From contig JADEXJ010000011.1 of assembly GCA_015207195.1 (NCBI GenBank), positions 1 through 64,000 of the forward strand: a stretch of DNA of 64,000 bases, read 5' to 3'. The position numbers were made by a program, and so were the translations under genes. This document shows positions 1 to 9,732 of this stretch, one piece after another. The notes below the pieces were generated by a model. The model worked only from the letters and a program-made list of their open reading frames with translations, had not been told where the DNA came from and made no database searches. Positions within the stretch are counted from its first letter, which is position 1. The number at the start of each line of letters is the position of its first letter. This DNA is from Pleurocapsales cyanobacterium LEGE 10410 (GTDB taxonomy: Bacteria; Cyanobacteriota; Cyanobacteriia; Cyanobacteriales; Xenococcaceae).

Positions 1-217
1 ATGAGGATATTAGTCGTCTCTCACCCACTCGCTACAGACATATAAATCCCTACGGAAAATATCAGTTTGATATTGAGACGGAATCAAAGAGAACAAAATT
101 GCGACCTCTGCGTAAACCATCAAAAACTCAAGTTAAATAATCCTAATTATACGTCCAGCGTTGTTTTCTGTTCCGTTACTATCGGATCGCCTATTTGCAG
201 TTCGTGCGATACGGCGA
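1..217. other. window edge, no gene seen
   Basis: This AT-rich stretch precedes the first gene. I see no convincing coding sequence, RNA gene or CCTCA-type promoter. A reading frame of 14 codons starting at base 1 is too short to support. Confidence 0.5.
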
Positions 218-1786
218 ATGCAAAAGAAAGCTAGGAGAGCTTCTTTGATAGCTTTATTTAGCTGTAGTTTTATCTCTACCGTTTCTATTTTACCTGCGGT
301 AAGCGCCGATCGCATTGCTTTTTCTTATGGGGCTTTGGGGGAGTTTTACATTTCGATTGCTGACCTAGAAATATTTGCCACAGAAGGTAAAGTTACTCGT
401 AGCTTTGCCTATTATGCAGATCGCTTAAGTAAACAAGATTTGGCAAAATTAAGAGATTTACTCAATCAAAGCTTTGATATTAACCAAATCACGGTTAGTA
501 CTTTTCTTAATCTACCAATTGGTAAGCAACTGATTAAAGAAATAGGTTTAATTATTGATTCTCCTTCAAGAATAAGTCAGCCAGCTTTGAGAGGCTCTTT
601 GATTTTGGCTGCTAGCGAACCTGAAGGACTAACGATTCTCAATGTTCTTCGCCTTTATAGTACCAAGACGCTCAAATTGAACACTAAACGAATTATGGAA
701 GCGGTTGACGAGGGTACAAAACTTTTAGCAGATACAGAGCGAGTTTTTCAGGCATTAGAACGCGAAGCAGCAATCGGTGCAAAGATCGACGATACTATTG
801 ATGTCAATACGCTAGCCAATCTTAAAAAATCAGGGTCAAAAAAATGGCATCGAGAAACTTTAGTAATTAAAGCAGGCGATCGCCAAACTGAAGGAGTAGT
901 TTATTTACCCAAAGCTACTAAACAACCAGTCCCTTTAGTTGTAATTGCACCTGGATTAAATAACAATTGGCAAAATTTTGCTTATTTGGCAGAACATCTT
1001 GCTTCTTACGGTTTTGGCGTGGCTGCGGTTAACTTTCCTGGTACTAATGCCCACCGAATTAATGCTATATCACAAGGACTGGATACGCCACCTCCAGATA
1101 ATCAATGGGTAGAACAACCTAAAGTCATTACTCAATTGCTAGATGAGATTGAGCGCAAATCCCAAAGCGATCGCTCATGGCAGGGAAAACTCGATTTGCA
1201 AAGAGTTGGAGTTATCGGTCAATCTCTAGGTGGTTACACAGCAATTGCCAGTGCAGGAGCAAAGGTAGACTGGCAGCATCTTCAGCAAGAATGTCGCCAA
1301 TTTGAAAATTCCGATCGCCTTAATCTTAATCCAGCACTATATTGGCAATGTCAGGGGGCGAAAGATACTCCTCCCGATACAGATTTACAAGATCAAAGAA
1401 TAGTTGCTGCGATCGCCGTCAATCCTGTAACCAATCCCATCTTCAGCCAGCAGGGAATGAATAAACTCAAATCACCCCTAATGATAGTCACGGGTGACGC
1501 AGATTTAGTTGCTCCTGCTTTAGATGAGCAATTAGAGCCTTTTACCTGGTTGCCAAATACGAATAAGTATTTGGTCATGGTCAAAAATAGTACCCACTTT
1601 TCCTTTATTGGCGAGGAAACTGAGGAAATAGAATTATCTTCCGAAACAGTCGATTCTAATCTTGTTTTAGCTCGCTCCTATCTCAAAGTTCTTAGCGTAG
1701 CTTTTTTTAAAACTTATCTAGTGGAGTTAGGCTTAAATAAGGTATCTATTAAGCAGTTAAAGCTTTGCCTTTGTAAGTCCATTTGA
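218..1786 (+). CDS. DUF1400 alpha/beta hydrolase, truncated by an IS
   Basis: This is a secreted alpha/beta hydrolase of the cyanobacterial DUF1400 type. The ATG at 218 gives a typical signal peptide (basic MQKKARR, hydrophobic stretch, cleavage near VSADRIAF). A TTG at 161 would add 19 poorly fitting residues. The N-terminal third is the DUF1400 region. The hydrolase core follows, with the nucleophile elbow GQSLGG near residue 350, an acid candidate in VTGDADLV and a His in NSTHFSF. After codon 501 the frame runs into the IS630 element at 1721 and ends after 21 element-derived residues. The native 3' end survives at 3015-3149, so the intact protein had about 545 residues. All catalytic motifs lie before the break, so the truncated product could still fold. 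The substrate is unknown; the family includes lipase- and dienelactone-hydrolase-like members. Confidence 0.85.
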   Translation: MQKKARRASLIALFSCSFISTVSILPAVSADRIAFSYGALGEFYISIADLEIFATEGKVTRSFAYYADRLSKQDLAKLRDLLNQSFDINQITVSTFLNLPIGKQLIKEIGLIIDSPSRISQPALRGSLILAASEPEGLTILNVLRLYSTKTLKLNTKRIMEAVDEGTKLLADTERVFQALEREAAIGAKIDDTIDVNTLANLKKSGSKKWHRETLVIKAGDRQTEGVVYLPKATKQPVPLVVIAPGLNNNWQNFAYLAEHLASYGFGVAAVNFPGTNAHRINAISQGLDTPPPDNQWVEQPKVITQLLDEIERKSQSDRSWQGKLDLQRVGVIGQSLGGYTAIASAGAKVDWQHLQQECRQFENSDRLNLNPALYWQCQGAKDTPPDTDLQDQRIVAAIAVNPVTNPIFSQQGMNKLKSPLMIVTGDADLVAPALDEQLEPFTWLPNTNKYLVMVKNSTHFSFIGEETEEIELSSETVDSNLVLARSYLKVLSVAFFKTYLVELGLNKVSIKQLKLCLCKSI

Positions 1787-2486
1787 AAGGTTTTGCCATT
1801 TTGTCGTTGTAGTAAGCGATGAAATCGAAAATTTTAGCCGCTAAATCTCCTTGACTGTCGAAACTGCTTCGCTTGAGAAGTTTTCGCGCTACTATACTAA
1901 ACCAAATCTCTATTTGATTGAGCCATGAACAATGTTTAGGTGTGTAATTAAAGACAATTTTATGTTCACTATTGCTCAGAAAGTTGGCTCTAGTTTCCAT
2001 CGATTGTAGTATTCCAGATTGACCTTTTCTGCCCAAGGTAAAGGCAGAGATGCCCTCTATAGATGCAATCCAGCGTACTAAAGATTCGGATTGATGGATA
2101 TTTAGACAGTCCATGACTAAATGCCACTTGACTATGTTCGGATTAGCTTTATACATCTGTTTCAAATGCTCGACAAAATCTAGCTCGGTTCTAGTTTTAC
2201 CAATACTTTCGTGTATGATTTTGCCACTACTAACATCGAAACTTGCAATTAAAGTTTGAGTTCCATGTCGAATATATTCAAATTCTCTTTTAAGCGACTC
2301 ACCTGGTTTCATTGGTTTGTCAGGAAATTGACGCTCTAAAGCCTGAATTCCCGTCATCTCATCAATACTGATTACTCTCTCTTGCTTGATTCTTATTTCG
2401 ATTGCTTGTTGATAGAGTCTACAGATATTTTTGACTTTTTCGTCAAATCTTTCATCGGGGGGGGATTCAGCCAATATTCTGAACAA
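1749..2486 (-). CDS. IS630 transposase, catalytic frame (OrfB)
   Basis: This frame carries the DDE catalytic domain of the IS630 transposase: the first Asp in ISIDEMTG, the second in LVMDCLNIH, and the Glu in SWLNQIEIWFS. It overlaps the N-terminal frame by 94 bp. Homology starts at DERFDEKV, just after the C8 run, so its own start codon is doubtful. A -1 shift on the C run would join ...WLNPP to PDERF and give a single protein of about 401 residues. This is either programmed slippage or a recent inactivating one-base change. Confidence 0.85.
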   Translation of the reverse strand: MFRILAESPPDERFDEKVKNICRLYQQAIEIRIKQERVISIDEMTGIQALERQFPDKPMKPGESLKREFEYIRHGTQTLIASFDVSSGKIIHESIGKTRTELDFVEHLKQMYKANPNIVKWHLVMDCLNIHQSESLVRWIASIEGISAFTLGRKGQSGILQSMETRANFLSNSEHKIVFNYTPKHCSWLNQIEIWFSIVARKLLKRSSFDSQGDLAAKIFDFIAYYNDKMAKPFKWTYKGKALTA

Positions 2487-2953
2487 TGTGGTTTTAAACT
2501 CGCCTCTGATAGCAATCGACCTACATGCCTGGGAGAAATATTGGCAACTATTTCTTGTTCGATCATTTCTTCAGCTAATTCTCTTGATGTCCAGTGACTA
2601 GTTGGTCTGCCATATTTTTCGGGTGACTCACAAGCAATCGCAAATAACTGTAATACCTGTTCTGTCGTAAATTGAGTTGGCTTTCCAGATCTTTGTGCAT
2701 CTGCTAATCTTTCAACCACTGGCACATCTTTCTGTTTTAACTCTAGCCATCTATCTCGCCATAGTCGAGCCATTTTTCTGCTGATGTCTAATTCTCTTGC
2801 GATCGCTCGATGATTTTCTCCTTTCGATGCCAGAATGATTATTTTGGCTCTTTTTGCAACTTGTTGGCTTGTACTGTGACGAGCTAGAATTTTTTCTATT
2901 TCTTCCTGTTCTCCAGGCTCCAACTCTAATAATTTGGGAGCTAGTCTTGGCAT
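2393..2953 (-). CDS. IS630 transposase, N-terminal frame (OrfA)
   Basis: This frame encodes the DNA-binding half of an IS630-family transposase (186 residues). Two helix-turn-helix regions are visible: one around ILASKGENHRAIARELDIS and a second, Winged-helix-like one around TSRELAEEMIEQEI. The last 20 or so residues, after the run of eight C on the coding strand at 2464-2457, are out of frame with family homology. The catalytic half lies in the -1 frame. It starts at ATG 2953, about 60 bp inside the right inverted repeat. The likely active product is a fusion with the downstream frame. Confidence 0.85.
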   Translation of the reverse strand: MPRLAPKLLELEPGEQEEIEKILARHSTSQQVAKRAKIIILASKGENHRAIARELDISRKMARLWRDRWLELKQKDVPVVERLADAQRSGKPTQFTTEQVLQLFAIACESPEKYGRPTSHWTSRELAEEMIEQEIVANISPRHVGRLLSEASLKPHCSEYWLNPPPMKDLTKKSKISVDSINKQSK

Positions 2954-3014
2954 CTGCTTTTTTTGTTTTGCTACACTTCACTAATGGTAACTCTATTTAT
3001 GCCTAACTCCACTA

Positions 3015-3149
3015 GCCAAACAACAAGAATTTAAACCTTATCTAACCGAATCCTATGTCAATAGCCTGAGTAAACAGCCATCACCCATAGATTTGCTTCG
3101 CTCTCTAGATGTTGGTCAATTAGAACAGCTAAACGGCGTTGCTGATTGA
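3015..3149 (+). pseudogene. displaced 3' end of the DUF1400 hydrolase gene
   Basis: These 44 codons plus TGA read AKQQEFKPYL...LNGVAD. They continue the hydrolase frame broken at 1720. They no longer have a start codon and are separated from the rest of the gene by the IS element. They show the insertion was clean and that the gene originally ended at 3149. Confidence 0.88.
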
Positions 3150-3320
3150 GCAATGTCATACAAAGGTTTACTACTCTTAGCTTTTAGCTTTTTTAGAAAA
3201 GAATCTACCTTGATAGAGACAAGAAAATGCTAAATAGCATTGCAATTCATTAGCACCCCTATTAATTATTACCTCTTCATCACAGATTAATTAGTGCGTA
3301 ACATCAGTCAAATATTTCTC

Positions 3321-3353
3321 CCTCATAAGTTCCTCAAAGTATTTTTTTAATCT
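3321..3353 (+). promoter_or_regulatory. CCTCA-box promoter for DUF5335 and PII-like genes
   Basis: Half-sites CCTCA lie at 3321-3325 and 3332-3336, in the context CCTCATAAGTTCCTCAAA. The -10 candidate TAATCT starts 12 bases after the second half-site (3348-3353). The start codon at 3423 is about 70 bases downstream. This is site 1 of 10 with identical spacing in this window. Confidence 0.75.
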
Positions 3354-3422
3354 CAAAACAACAGCATAGTTAAGCAATCTTCAATTCAAAGCTAACTAAA
3401 TTTCGTTAGGAAATACAAGTCA

Positions 3423-3755
3423 ATGAGCAACAAACAAATTCCTCAAGAACGATGGGTAGAGTTTTTCGATCAGTTTACTAATGGCAATAGAAAGAGACTA
3501 ATTAAGCTAGAAATAGTCGATCGCGAAAGTGGCGATTTAGTCGCAATTAAAAATGCTCCTTTATGGTCGCTAGTCTACGATCCTGTTGATAAAGGTAACG
3601 ATTTGACGATTGAAACAGGACGAGATGAAGTGAACTACGCCCACACTGTTCTCGCTCCAAAGATAGTCTGGGAAAGACAAGATAGTAATGGCAAAGTGAC
3701 CGCTTTAGAGATTATAGACGAGGGCAACACTCAAACCATATTGCATCTCAAGTAA
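3423..3755 (+). CDS. DUF5335 family protein
   Basis: This is a small soluble protein of 110 residues that matches the DUF5335 pattern: W-V-E-F-F-D-Q-F near the start, then a beta-rich region ending in a short strand. It has no signal peptide, membrane segment or catalytic motif. No biochemical function is established that I know of. It lies 21 bp upstream of the PII-like gene on the same strand, so the two are probably cotranscribed from the CCTCA-box promoter at 3321-3353. The context points to a stress role, but that is inference. Confidence 0.7.
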   Translation: MSNKQIPQERWVEFFDQFTNGNRKRLIKLEIVDRESGDLVAIKNAPLWSLVYDPVDKGNDLTIETGRDEVNYAHTVLAPKIVWERQDSNGKVTALEIIDEGNTQTILHLK

Positions 3756-3776
3756 TAAGAATTAGTTGGAGTTATT

Positions 3777-4076
3777 ATGTCTTTTTCTTTGAATCAGGGA
3801 ACTCTCGTCACAATCGTATCTGAAACCGTATTACAGGATCGTTTAATTAAGCTACTAATAACATTAGGTGTCTCTGGCTACACGATTGTTCCAGTACAAG
3901 GTACTGGTAGTCATGGTAGACGCACGGGAGATATGGCGGGCTACAACACCAATATTGAGATCAAAACTATTGTGACATCTGAAGTATCAGACAAGTTACT
4001 TGAAGAACTGAAACATTTTCCCGAAACTTATGCCTTGATTGCTTTTCGGCAGAACGTAGAAGGATTGTTTGCATAA
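3777..4076 (+). CDS. PII-like signalling protein
   Basis: This 99-residue protein has the fold pattern of the PII/GlnB superfamily: a beta-alpha-beta start (LVTIVSETVLQDRLIKLL), a T-loop region with a Gly/Arg-rich GTGSHGRRTGDMAG, then a second beta-alpha-beta half. It lacks the classical YxGxxY T-loop tyrosine motif of GlnB. It resembles the divergent PII-like proteins such as SbtB, but shows no C-terminal CxxxxxC redox loop. Members of the superfamily bind adenine nucleotides and control transporters. No bicarbonate transporter gene is adjacent; the partner is the DUF5335 gene 21 bp upstream. GGAG upstream of ATG 3777 serves as the ribosome binding site. Confidence 0.75.
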   Translation: MSFSLNQGTLVTIVSETVLQDRLIKLLITLGVSGYTIVPVQGTGSHGRRTGDMAGYNTNIEIKTIVTSEVSDKLLEELKHFPETYALIAFRQNVEGLFA

Positions 4077-4228
4077 CAAATATCACGCAAATAATTAAAA
4101 CTGTAGTCAAAAATACTTAATGCGGTTTCTGGTTTTCTAGCATCCAGACTATTTCTTTAGGTAGAACTTCAATCCAGACAAAGGGCGTTGCCGATTTAAA
4201 GTATGAAACTGATAAGTAATCTGTTCGT

Positions 4229-4266
4229 AGCTTTTAGCTTTTAGCTCTTAGCTTTTAGCTTTTTTG
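4229..4266. repeat. TTTTAGCTTTTAGCT repeat
   Basis: A short run of TTAGC/TTTTAGC units sits in the 270 bp gap before glgP. Similar runs occur at about 3178-3193, 10190-10225, 34538-34572, 34655-34699, 35508-35534, 38363-38400 and 38611-38645. They are always intergenic. I see no coding or regulatory signature in them. Confidence 0.7.
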
Positions 4267-4346
4267 GATGTGTATCAAATTAAATTTTTAATAATTCATC
4301 CCTCGATTCAGCAATGCCCAGATAAAGAGTTAATAATTTTAAAGCC

Positions 4347-6923
4347 ATGTATGGAAACTATTTGAAACAGCATCAGCCTCATCTAAAAACCAATATTTTC
4401 GGCAGCGAGCGATCGCAAGTACAAATAGAAGACGATCGCACGGGAATTAGTATCGAAACCCTGAAACGAGCTATAACCGATAACTTATACTACATCCAAG
4501 GCAAAAACAAGTCTTTAGCTACGCCCCACGATTATTATATGGCATTGGCATATACGGTACGCGATCGCCTGATTCACCGTTGGCTAAAAACCATAGAAAC
4601 TTATCTCCAACAAGATGCCAGATTTGTCTTCTACTTATCGGCAGAGTTTCTCATGGGTCGGCAACTGGGTCACAACCTAGTTAATGTCGGTCTTTGGTCG
4701 CAGGCATACCAGGCACTCACTGAATCGGGACTCGATCTTTACGAATTAATGGAACAGGAAGCCGAACCTGGTTTGGGTAATGGTGGTCTGGGGAGGCTGG
4801 CAGCCTGTTTTTTAGATTCCCTGGCAACCTTAGAAATTCCCACCGTGGGCTATGGTATCCGCTACGAGTTTGGCATTTTTGACCAGCAAATTCAAGCTGG
4901 CTGGCAGGTCGAACGTCCCGACAGATGGTTGCATTTGGGCAACCCTTGGGAAATTCCCCGCCCTGAGTATATGGTAGAGGTCAAGCTGGGGGGACACACC
5001 GAAGCTTACACTGACCTACAGGGTTGCTATCGAGTGCGCTGGGTTAGCGATCGCACTGTCTTAGGCACGCCGTATGATACCCTCGTACCAGGATACAACA
5101 CCAACACGGTCAATACGCTACGCTTGTGGAGTGCTAAAGCCAGCCAAGACTTTGACTTTCAGGTGTTTGATACAGGGGATTACACCCGCGCCGTAGCTCA
5201 AAAGACATTTTCTGAGAATATATCGAAGGTTCTCTATCCTAACGATAATACGCCTCAAGGAAAGGAATTACGATTAGAGCAGCAATATTTCTTTGTTTCT
5301 TGTTCTCTACAAGATATTATTCGCATTTATTTATGGAATCACGATAACCTCGATCGCTTTTATGAGAAAGCAGCAATTCAACTCAATGATACCCACCCGT
5401 CTATTGGTATTGCCGAGTTAATGCGCCTATTGGTAGACGAACATCAGATGGACTGGGAACGGGCTTGGCAGATTACCCAGAATACTTTTGCCTATACCAA
5501 TCACACTCTATTATCTGAAGCCCTAGAACGTTGGTCGGTTAGTCTGTTTGCTCGTCTTTTGCCCAGGCATTTAGAGATTATTTATGAAATCAATCGTCGC
5601 TTTTTGGATCGGGTATGGTTGGAATACTCTGGCGATAAGGACAAAATTGCTCGTTTATCTTTAATTGAAGAGGGAGCGGAAAAACAAGTCCGCATGGCAC
5701 ACTTAGCCTGTGTTGGCTCTCATGCTGTTAATGGCGTATCGGCACTGCATACCGAGCTATTAAAAAGCGATGTTTTAAAAGATTTTTACGAATTATCGCC
5801 AGAGAAGTTCAGTAATAAAACTAATGGTATTACACCCCGTCGTTGGCTGTTATTAAGCAACCCCAAGTTAACCCTATTGACTACTCAAACCATTGGTAAA
5901 GAATGGATTAAGAATCTTGAAGAGTTGAGACAGTTAGAAACCTTGGTAAACGATTGCCATTTTTGCGATCGCTGGAATCAAATTAAACAGGAAAACAAAC
6001 AGGATTTAAAAGCCTATATTCAGCATCATCAGGGCATTGAAATAGATGCTAATTCCCTGTTCGATATCCAAGTCAAACGCATCCACGAGTATAAGCGTCA
6101 ACTGCTCAACGTATTGTACATCATCACTTTGTATAACCGCATTAAAAATAATCCCGATCTGGAAATTCAGCCACGCACCTTTATCTTTGGTGGCAAAGCA
6201 GCACCAGGCTATTGGATGGCTAAATTGATTATTAAGCTGATTAACTCGGTGGCGGAGGTAGTCAACCGCGATCCTCATGTGGGAAATCTTTTGAAAGTTG
6301 TTTTTCTGCCTAACTTTTCCGTAACTCTAGGTGAAAAAGTGTATCCTGCTGCCGATCTTTCCGAACAGATTTCCACCGCAGGAAAAGAAGCCTCTGGTAC
6401 GGGAAACATGAAGTTTGCCCTCAACGGTGCTTTAACTATTGGTACTCTCGACGGGGCTAATATCGAGATTCGCGAAGCCGTAGGTGCAGAAAATTTCTTT
6501 TTGTTTGGCTTGACTGCTGAAGAGGTAGTAAAACTCAAGACTCAGGGATATAACCCACGAGACTACTATAATACCAACGCCGAACTACGAGAGGCGATCG
6601 ATCGCATTGCTTTGGGTTACTTTTCCCTCGATGAGCCGAGCCGATTTCAACCAATCGTAGACTCCTTGCTCAACCGAGATGAATACCTACTGCTAGCAGA
6701 TTATCAATCCTATCTCGACTGCCAAGAACAAGTTAGTCAAGCTTACCAGGATCGAGATAACTGGACTCGAATGTCGATCCTGAATGTAGCGCGGATGGGC
6801 AGATTCTCTTCAGACAGAGCGATTCGCGAATATGCTGCCGATATTTGGCAAGTGAAGCCAGTCAAAATTGAACTTGAAGACACTGAGAAACTGTTGGTCA
6901 AACGTAGAGGAGTAGTGGAGTAG
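4347..6923 (+). CDS. glgP: glycogen phosphorylase
   Basis: This enzyme releases glucose-1-phosphate from the non-reducing ends of glycogen using inorganic phosphate and pyridoxal phosphate. The length (858 residues) is normal for the family. The PLP-binding Lys is K689 in [16 protein letters not shown]. The N-terminal region shows the usual [13 protein letters not shown] and [19 protein letters not shown] blocks, and [14 protein letters not shown] is also present. It starts a glycogen-breakdown cluster with HdeD-like and glgX genes on the same strand. A 198 bp repeat-filled gap separates it from HdeD. No CCTCA box precedes it. Confidence 0.96.
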   Translation: MYGNYLKQHQPHLKTNIFGSERSQVQIEDDRTGISIETLKRAITDNLYYIQGKNKSLATPHDYYMALAYTVRDRLIHRWLKTIETYLQQDARFVFYLSAEFLMGRQLGHNLVNVGLWSQAYQALTESGLDLYELMEQEAEPGLGNGGLGRLAACFLDSLATLEIPTVGYGIRYEFGIFDQQIQAGWQVERPDRWLHLGNPWEIPRPEYMVEVKLGGHTEAYTDLQGCYRVRWVSDRTVLGTPYDTLVPGYNTNTVNTLRLWSAKASQDFDFQVFDTGDYTRAVAQKTFSENISKVLYPNDNTPQGKELRLEQQYFFVSCSLQDIIRIYLWNHDNLDRFYEKAAIQLNDTHPSIGIAELMRLLVDEHQMDWERAWQITQNTFAYTNHTLLSEALERWSVSLFARLLPRHLEIIYEINRRFLDRVWLEYSGDKDKIARLSLIEEGAEKQVRMAHLACVGSHAVNGVSALHTELLKSDVLKDFYELSPEKFSNKTNGITPRRWLLLSNPKLTLLTTQTIGKEWIKNLEELRQLETLVNDCHFCDRWNQIKQENKQDLKAYIQHHQGIEIDANSLFDIQVKRIHEYKRQLLNVLYIITLYNRIKNNPDLEIQPRTFIFGGKAAPGYWMAKLIIKLINSVAEVVNRDPHVGNLLKVVFLPNFSVTLGEKVYPAADLSEQISTAGKEASGTGNMKFALNGALTIGTLDGANIEIREAVGAENFFLFGLTAEEVVKLKTQGYNPRDYYNTNAELREAIDRIALGYFSLDEPSRFQPIVDSLLNRDEYLLLADYQSYLDCQEQVSQAYQDRDNWTRMSILNVARMGRFSSDRAIREYAADIWQVKPVKIELEDTEKLLVKRRGVVE

Positions 6924-7100
6924 TGGGGATAGTGGAGATAGTGGAGTAGTGGAGTAATTACCCCAAATACCTCACCCTAAAGGGTTCGGCATTCGCTCTT
7001 TGTAGGAAACCAACAAGCCCTAAAGGATACACCTTCGGATAACCGCGATGCCTCACCACCCTAAACACCCCATAATTTAATTTTTTTTACAAACAATCAC
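6914..7100. repeat. intergenic repeat cassette, copy 1
   Basis: It consists of GTGGAGTAGTGGA runs, then ACCCCAAATACCTCACC-like runs, then CCCCATAATTTAATTTT followed by TTTTACAAACAATC. The same three-part cassette recurs at about 9733-9935, and inverted at 16741-16850. Copies sit only between genes. The GTGGAG run overlaps the last codons of glgP, so it is partly translated. Confidence 0.65.
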
Positions 7101-7121
7101 TAAACTAAGGGAGAAAATAAA

Positions 7122-7685
7122 ATGAGAACTCAAGAATCTAGAAATATATCAAATTCGGGATGGACGCTTTCAACAGGGATTATCATGCTCGTACTGGGAA
7201 TGATTGCCGTCATTAGTCCCTGGTTCTTAGCTTCGATCGCTGTCGTACTTATGTTTGCGTGGCTTTTGATTATTGCTGGTATTGCCCAGGCGGTTCATGC
7301 CTTCAAGTCGAGTAGTGCAGGAGGCATTTTACTCAAGCTGCTGCTTAGTATTATCTCTCTACTTGCTGGAATAGTTTTGCTGATTTATCCCCTGGCAGGC
7401 ATGGTTAGTTTGACCCTGGTGTTAGGAATCTTTATTTTCCTTGATGGCGTTTTGCGAGTAATTCAGGCTTTCCAGCTACGCCCTATGCCTAAATGGGGTT
7501 GGATTTTATTCAACGGTATCTTGAGCATTATTTTGGGCATTCTCATCTGGTCGCAGTGGCCCTTCGATGCACTCTGGATACTCGGCTTATTTATGGGCAT
7601 TAGTCTGATTTTAAACGGTGTTGAGGTAATTACCTTTGCCACATCAGCGCGAGAACACCTAAGCGAACCAACTCATGAATCCTGA
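7122..7685 (+). CDS. HdeD family membrane protein (DUF308)
   Basis: This is a 187-residue protein made almost entirely of six hydrophobic helices in three pairs, the DUF308 repeat layout of HdeD. E. coli HdeD is linked to acid resistance at high cell density; in cyanobacteria the function is not defined. A GGGAG ribosome binding site precedes ATG 7122. The gene overlaps the start of glgX by 11 bp, so the two should be translationally coupled. That coupling places a membrane stress protein inside a glycogen-mobilising operon. Confidence 0.85.
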   Translation: MRTQESRNISNSGWTLSTGIIMLVLGMIAVISPWFLASIAVVLMFAWLLIIAGIAQAVHAFKSSSAGGILLKLLLSIISLLAGIVLLIYPLAGMVSLTLVLGIFIFLDGVLRVIQAFQLRPMPKWGWILFNGILSIILGILIWSQWPFDALWILGLFMGISLILNGVEVITFATSAREHLSEPTHES

Positions 7686-9732
7686 TGTCTTGTCTGGTCA
7701 GAGTTTTCCCCTCGGTGCTACCGTCTACCCTGATGGGGTCAACTTTAGTATCTTTTCTAAAAATGCCGAAGTCATGGAATTGCTTTTATTTGATGCACCT
7801 GTTTCAAAACCGACTCGCGTAATTCAATTAAACTCTCAAGCGCACAGAACTTACTACTACTGGCACGTTTTTGTCCCAGATATCAAAGCAGGACAGATAT
7901 ATGCCTATCGAGCTTATGGTCCTTTTGCCCCAGAACGAGGCTATCGTTTTGACGGGACGAAAGTATTGCTAGACCCCTACACCCGTGCGGTAATCGATGA
8001 TAATTATAGTCGTGAAGCTGCGATCGCTCCTGGGGATAATTGCGATCGCGCCCTCAAAGGAGTTGTGGTCAATCCGAGTGATTATAACTGGGAAGGGGAT
8101 AAGCCCCCAAGTATTCCCTATGCTGCTACGGTTATTTACGAACTGCACGTTCGCGGTTTTACCCGTCATCCCAATTCTGGCGTGACTCCCGTTAAACGAG
8201 GTACTTATGCGGGATTGATTGAAAAAATTCCCTATCTCAAAGACTTGGGCATAACTGCCGTAGAATTAATGCCCGTACAGCAGTTTGACGAACAGGGTGC
8301 ACCGTCAAATTTAACTAACTATTGGGGTTATAGTCCCGTAGCCTTTTTTGCACCTCATAACCGCTATAGTTCGCAACCAGATCCTTTGGCAGTAGTTAAT
8401 GAATTCCGCGATCTCGTCAAGGCACTACATCATGCTGGGATTGAAGTGATTCTCGATGTCGTTTTTAATCATACAGATGAGAGCGATCGCAATGGTCCGA
8501 CTCTTTCTTTCCGAGGCTTGGAAAATCCCGCTTACTATATATTAGAAGCCAACAAAGTTAACTACGCTAACTATAGTGGTTGTGGCAATACTTTTAACGG
8601 CAATCACTCTATCGTGCGCCAGCTAATTCTCGACTGCTTGCGATACTGGGTGAGTCAGATGCACGTTGATGGCTTTCGTTTCGATTTAGCTTCAGTACTA
8701 TCCCGTGATGAGTCGGGTCAACCTTTAGAAAATCCGCCAATACTGTGGTCAATTGAATCCGATCCCGTCTTAGCAGGAACTAAAATCATAGCCGAAGCTT
8801 GGGATGCGGGGGGACTCTATCAGGTTGGCACGTTTATTGGCGATCGCTTTTGTCAGTGGAATGGTCCTTTTCGTGATGACGTGCGCCGTTTTGTTAAGGG
8901 TGATTCTGGTACGGTCGAGGCTTTAGCTGCGCGGATTATGGGCAGTCCTGATATTTATCCCCAAAGCGATCGCGATCCCAACCGCAGCATCAATTTTGTC
9001 ACCTGCCACGATGGCTTTACCCTCAATGATTTGGTTTCTTATAACAGCAAACATAACGAGGCTAACGGTGAAGATAATCACGATGGTGCTAATGATAACT
9101 ATAGCTGGAACTGCGGTGAAGAAGGAAAAACAGATAATTTAGCCATAGAAGCACTCCGCCAACGGCAGATTAAAAACTTTTTAACTATCTTGTTTCTAGC
9201 TCAAGGTACACCCATGTTACTGATGGGAGATGAAGTAAGGCGATCGCAACAGGGTAATAATAATGCTTACTGTCAAGATAACGAGTTGAGTTGGTTTGAC
9301 TGGGGCAATTTAAACAAATATGCAGATTTACGGCATTTTACCAAGTGTCTGATTGACTTTACTCAAGCAAAAGCCATTTTTCGCCAGGAGAAAATCTTAG
9401 CCACCACAACGACAACCAAAGCACCGCAAATTATCTGGCATGGTATTCATTTGGGACAACCAGACTGGGGAGATGATTCCCACAGCCTGGCTTTCTCTCT
9501 GCATCATCCTGAGTGTAACGAGCATCTGCACGTTATGCTTAATGCCTATTGGCGATCGCTTACTTTCGATTTACCACCCCCGCGACAACCAGGGGATTGT
9601 TGGCATCGAATTGTAGATACGGCATTGCCAACATCTGAGAGTTTTTGCTTCCCTAAAGCTGCTTCGCCTATTAAAGAAGGTAAATACGAAGTAGCAGCAC
9701 GTGCCTCTGTGGTGCTGATGGCAGGAAGGTAA
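7675..9732 (+). CDS. glgX: glycogen debranching enzyme GlgX
   Basis: This is an isoamylase-type GH13 enzyme that hydrolyses alpha-1,6 branches left after phosphorylase action. The N-terminal beta-sandwich (GATVYPDGVNFSIFS) is followed by the TIM barrel. Conserved regions include ILDVVFNHTDESD, the nucleophile D337 in VDGFRFDLAS, the acid/base E374 in IIAEAWDAGG, and D446 in FVTCHDGFTLND. Its 685 residues are normal for GlgX. It overlaps HdeD by 11 bp and works with glgP at 4347. Confidence 0.95.
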   Translation: MNPDVLSGQSFPLGATVYPDGVNFSIFSKNAEVMELLLFDAPVSKPTRVIQLNSQAHRTYYYWHVFVPDIKAGQIYAYRAYGPFAPERGYRFDGTKVLLDPYTRAVIDDNYSREAAIAPGDNCDRALKGVVVNPSDYNWEGDKPPSIPYAATVIYELHVRGFTRHPNSGVTPVKRGTYAGLIEKIPYLKDLGITAVELMPVQQFDEQGAPSNLTNYWGYSPVAFFAPHNRYSSQPDPLAVVNEFRDLVKALHHAGIEVILDVVFNHTDESDRNGPTLSFRGLENPAYYILEANKVNYANYSGCGNTFNGNHSIVRQLILDCLRYWVSQMHVDGFRFDLASVLSRDESGQPLENPPILWSIESDPVLAGTKIIAEAWDAGGLYQVGTFIGDRFCQWNGPFRDDVRRFVKGDSGTVEALAARIMGSPDIYPQSDRDPNRSINFVTCHDGFTLNDLVSYNSKHNEANGEDNHDGANDNYSWNCGEEGKTDNLAIEALRQRQIKNFLTILFLAQGTPMLLMGDEVRRSQQGNNNAYCQDNELSWFDWGNLNKYADLRHFTKCLIDFTQAKAIFRQEKILATTTTTKAPQIIWHGIHLGQPDWGDDSHSLAFSLHHPECNEHLHVMLNAYWRSLTFDLPPPRQPGDCWHRIVDTALPTSESFCFPKAASPIKEGKYEVAARASVVLMAGR

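Larger units (their letters stand above)
1721..3012 (-). mobile_element. IS630-type insertion sequence
   Basis: The element is 1292 bp long. Its terminal inverted repeats begin GTGGAGTTAGGC at both ends and continue with a few mismatches for about 10 more bases. It is flanked by a TA dinucleotide on each side (1719-1720 and 3013-3014), the target duplication typical of IS630/Tc1/mariner elements. Removing it together with one TA restores an uninterrupted hydrolase frame (KTYL joined to AKQQEF), which fixes the boundaries exactly. It carries two overlapping transposase frames on the minus strand. The near-perfect ends and undecayed frames suggest a recent insertion. Confidence 0.93.
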
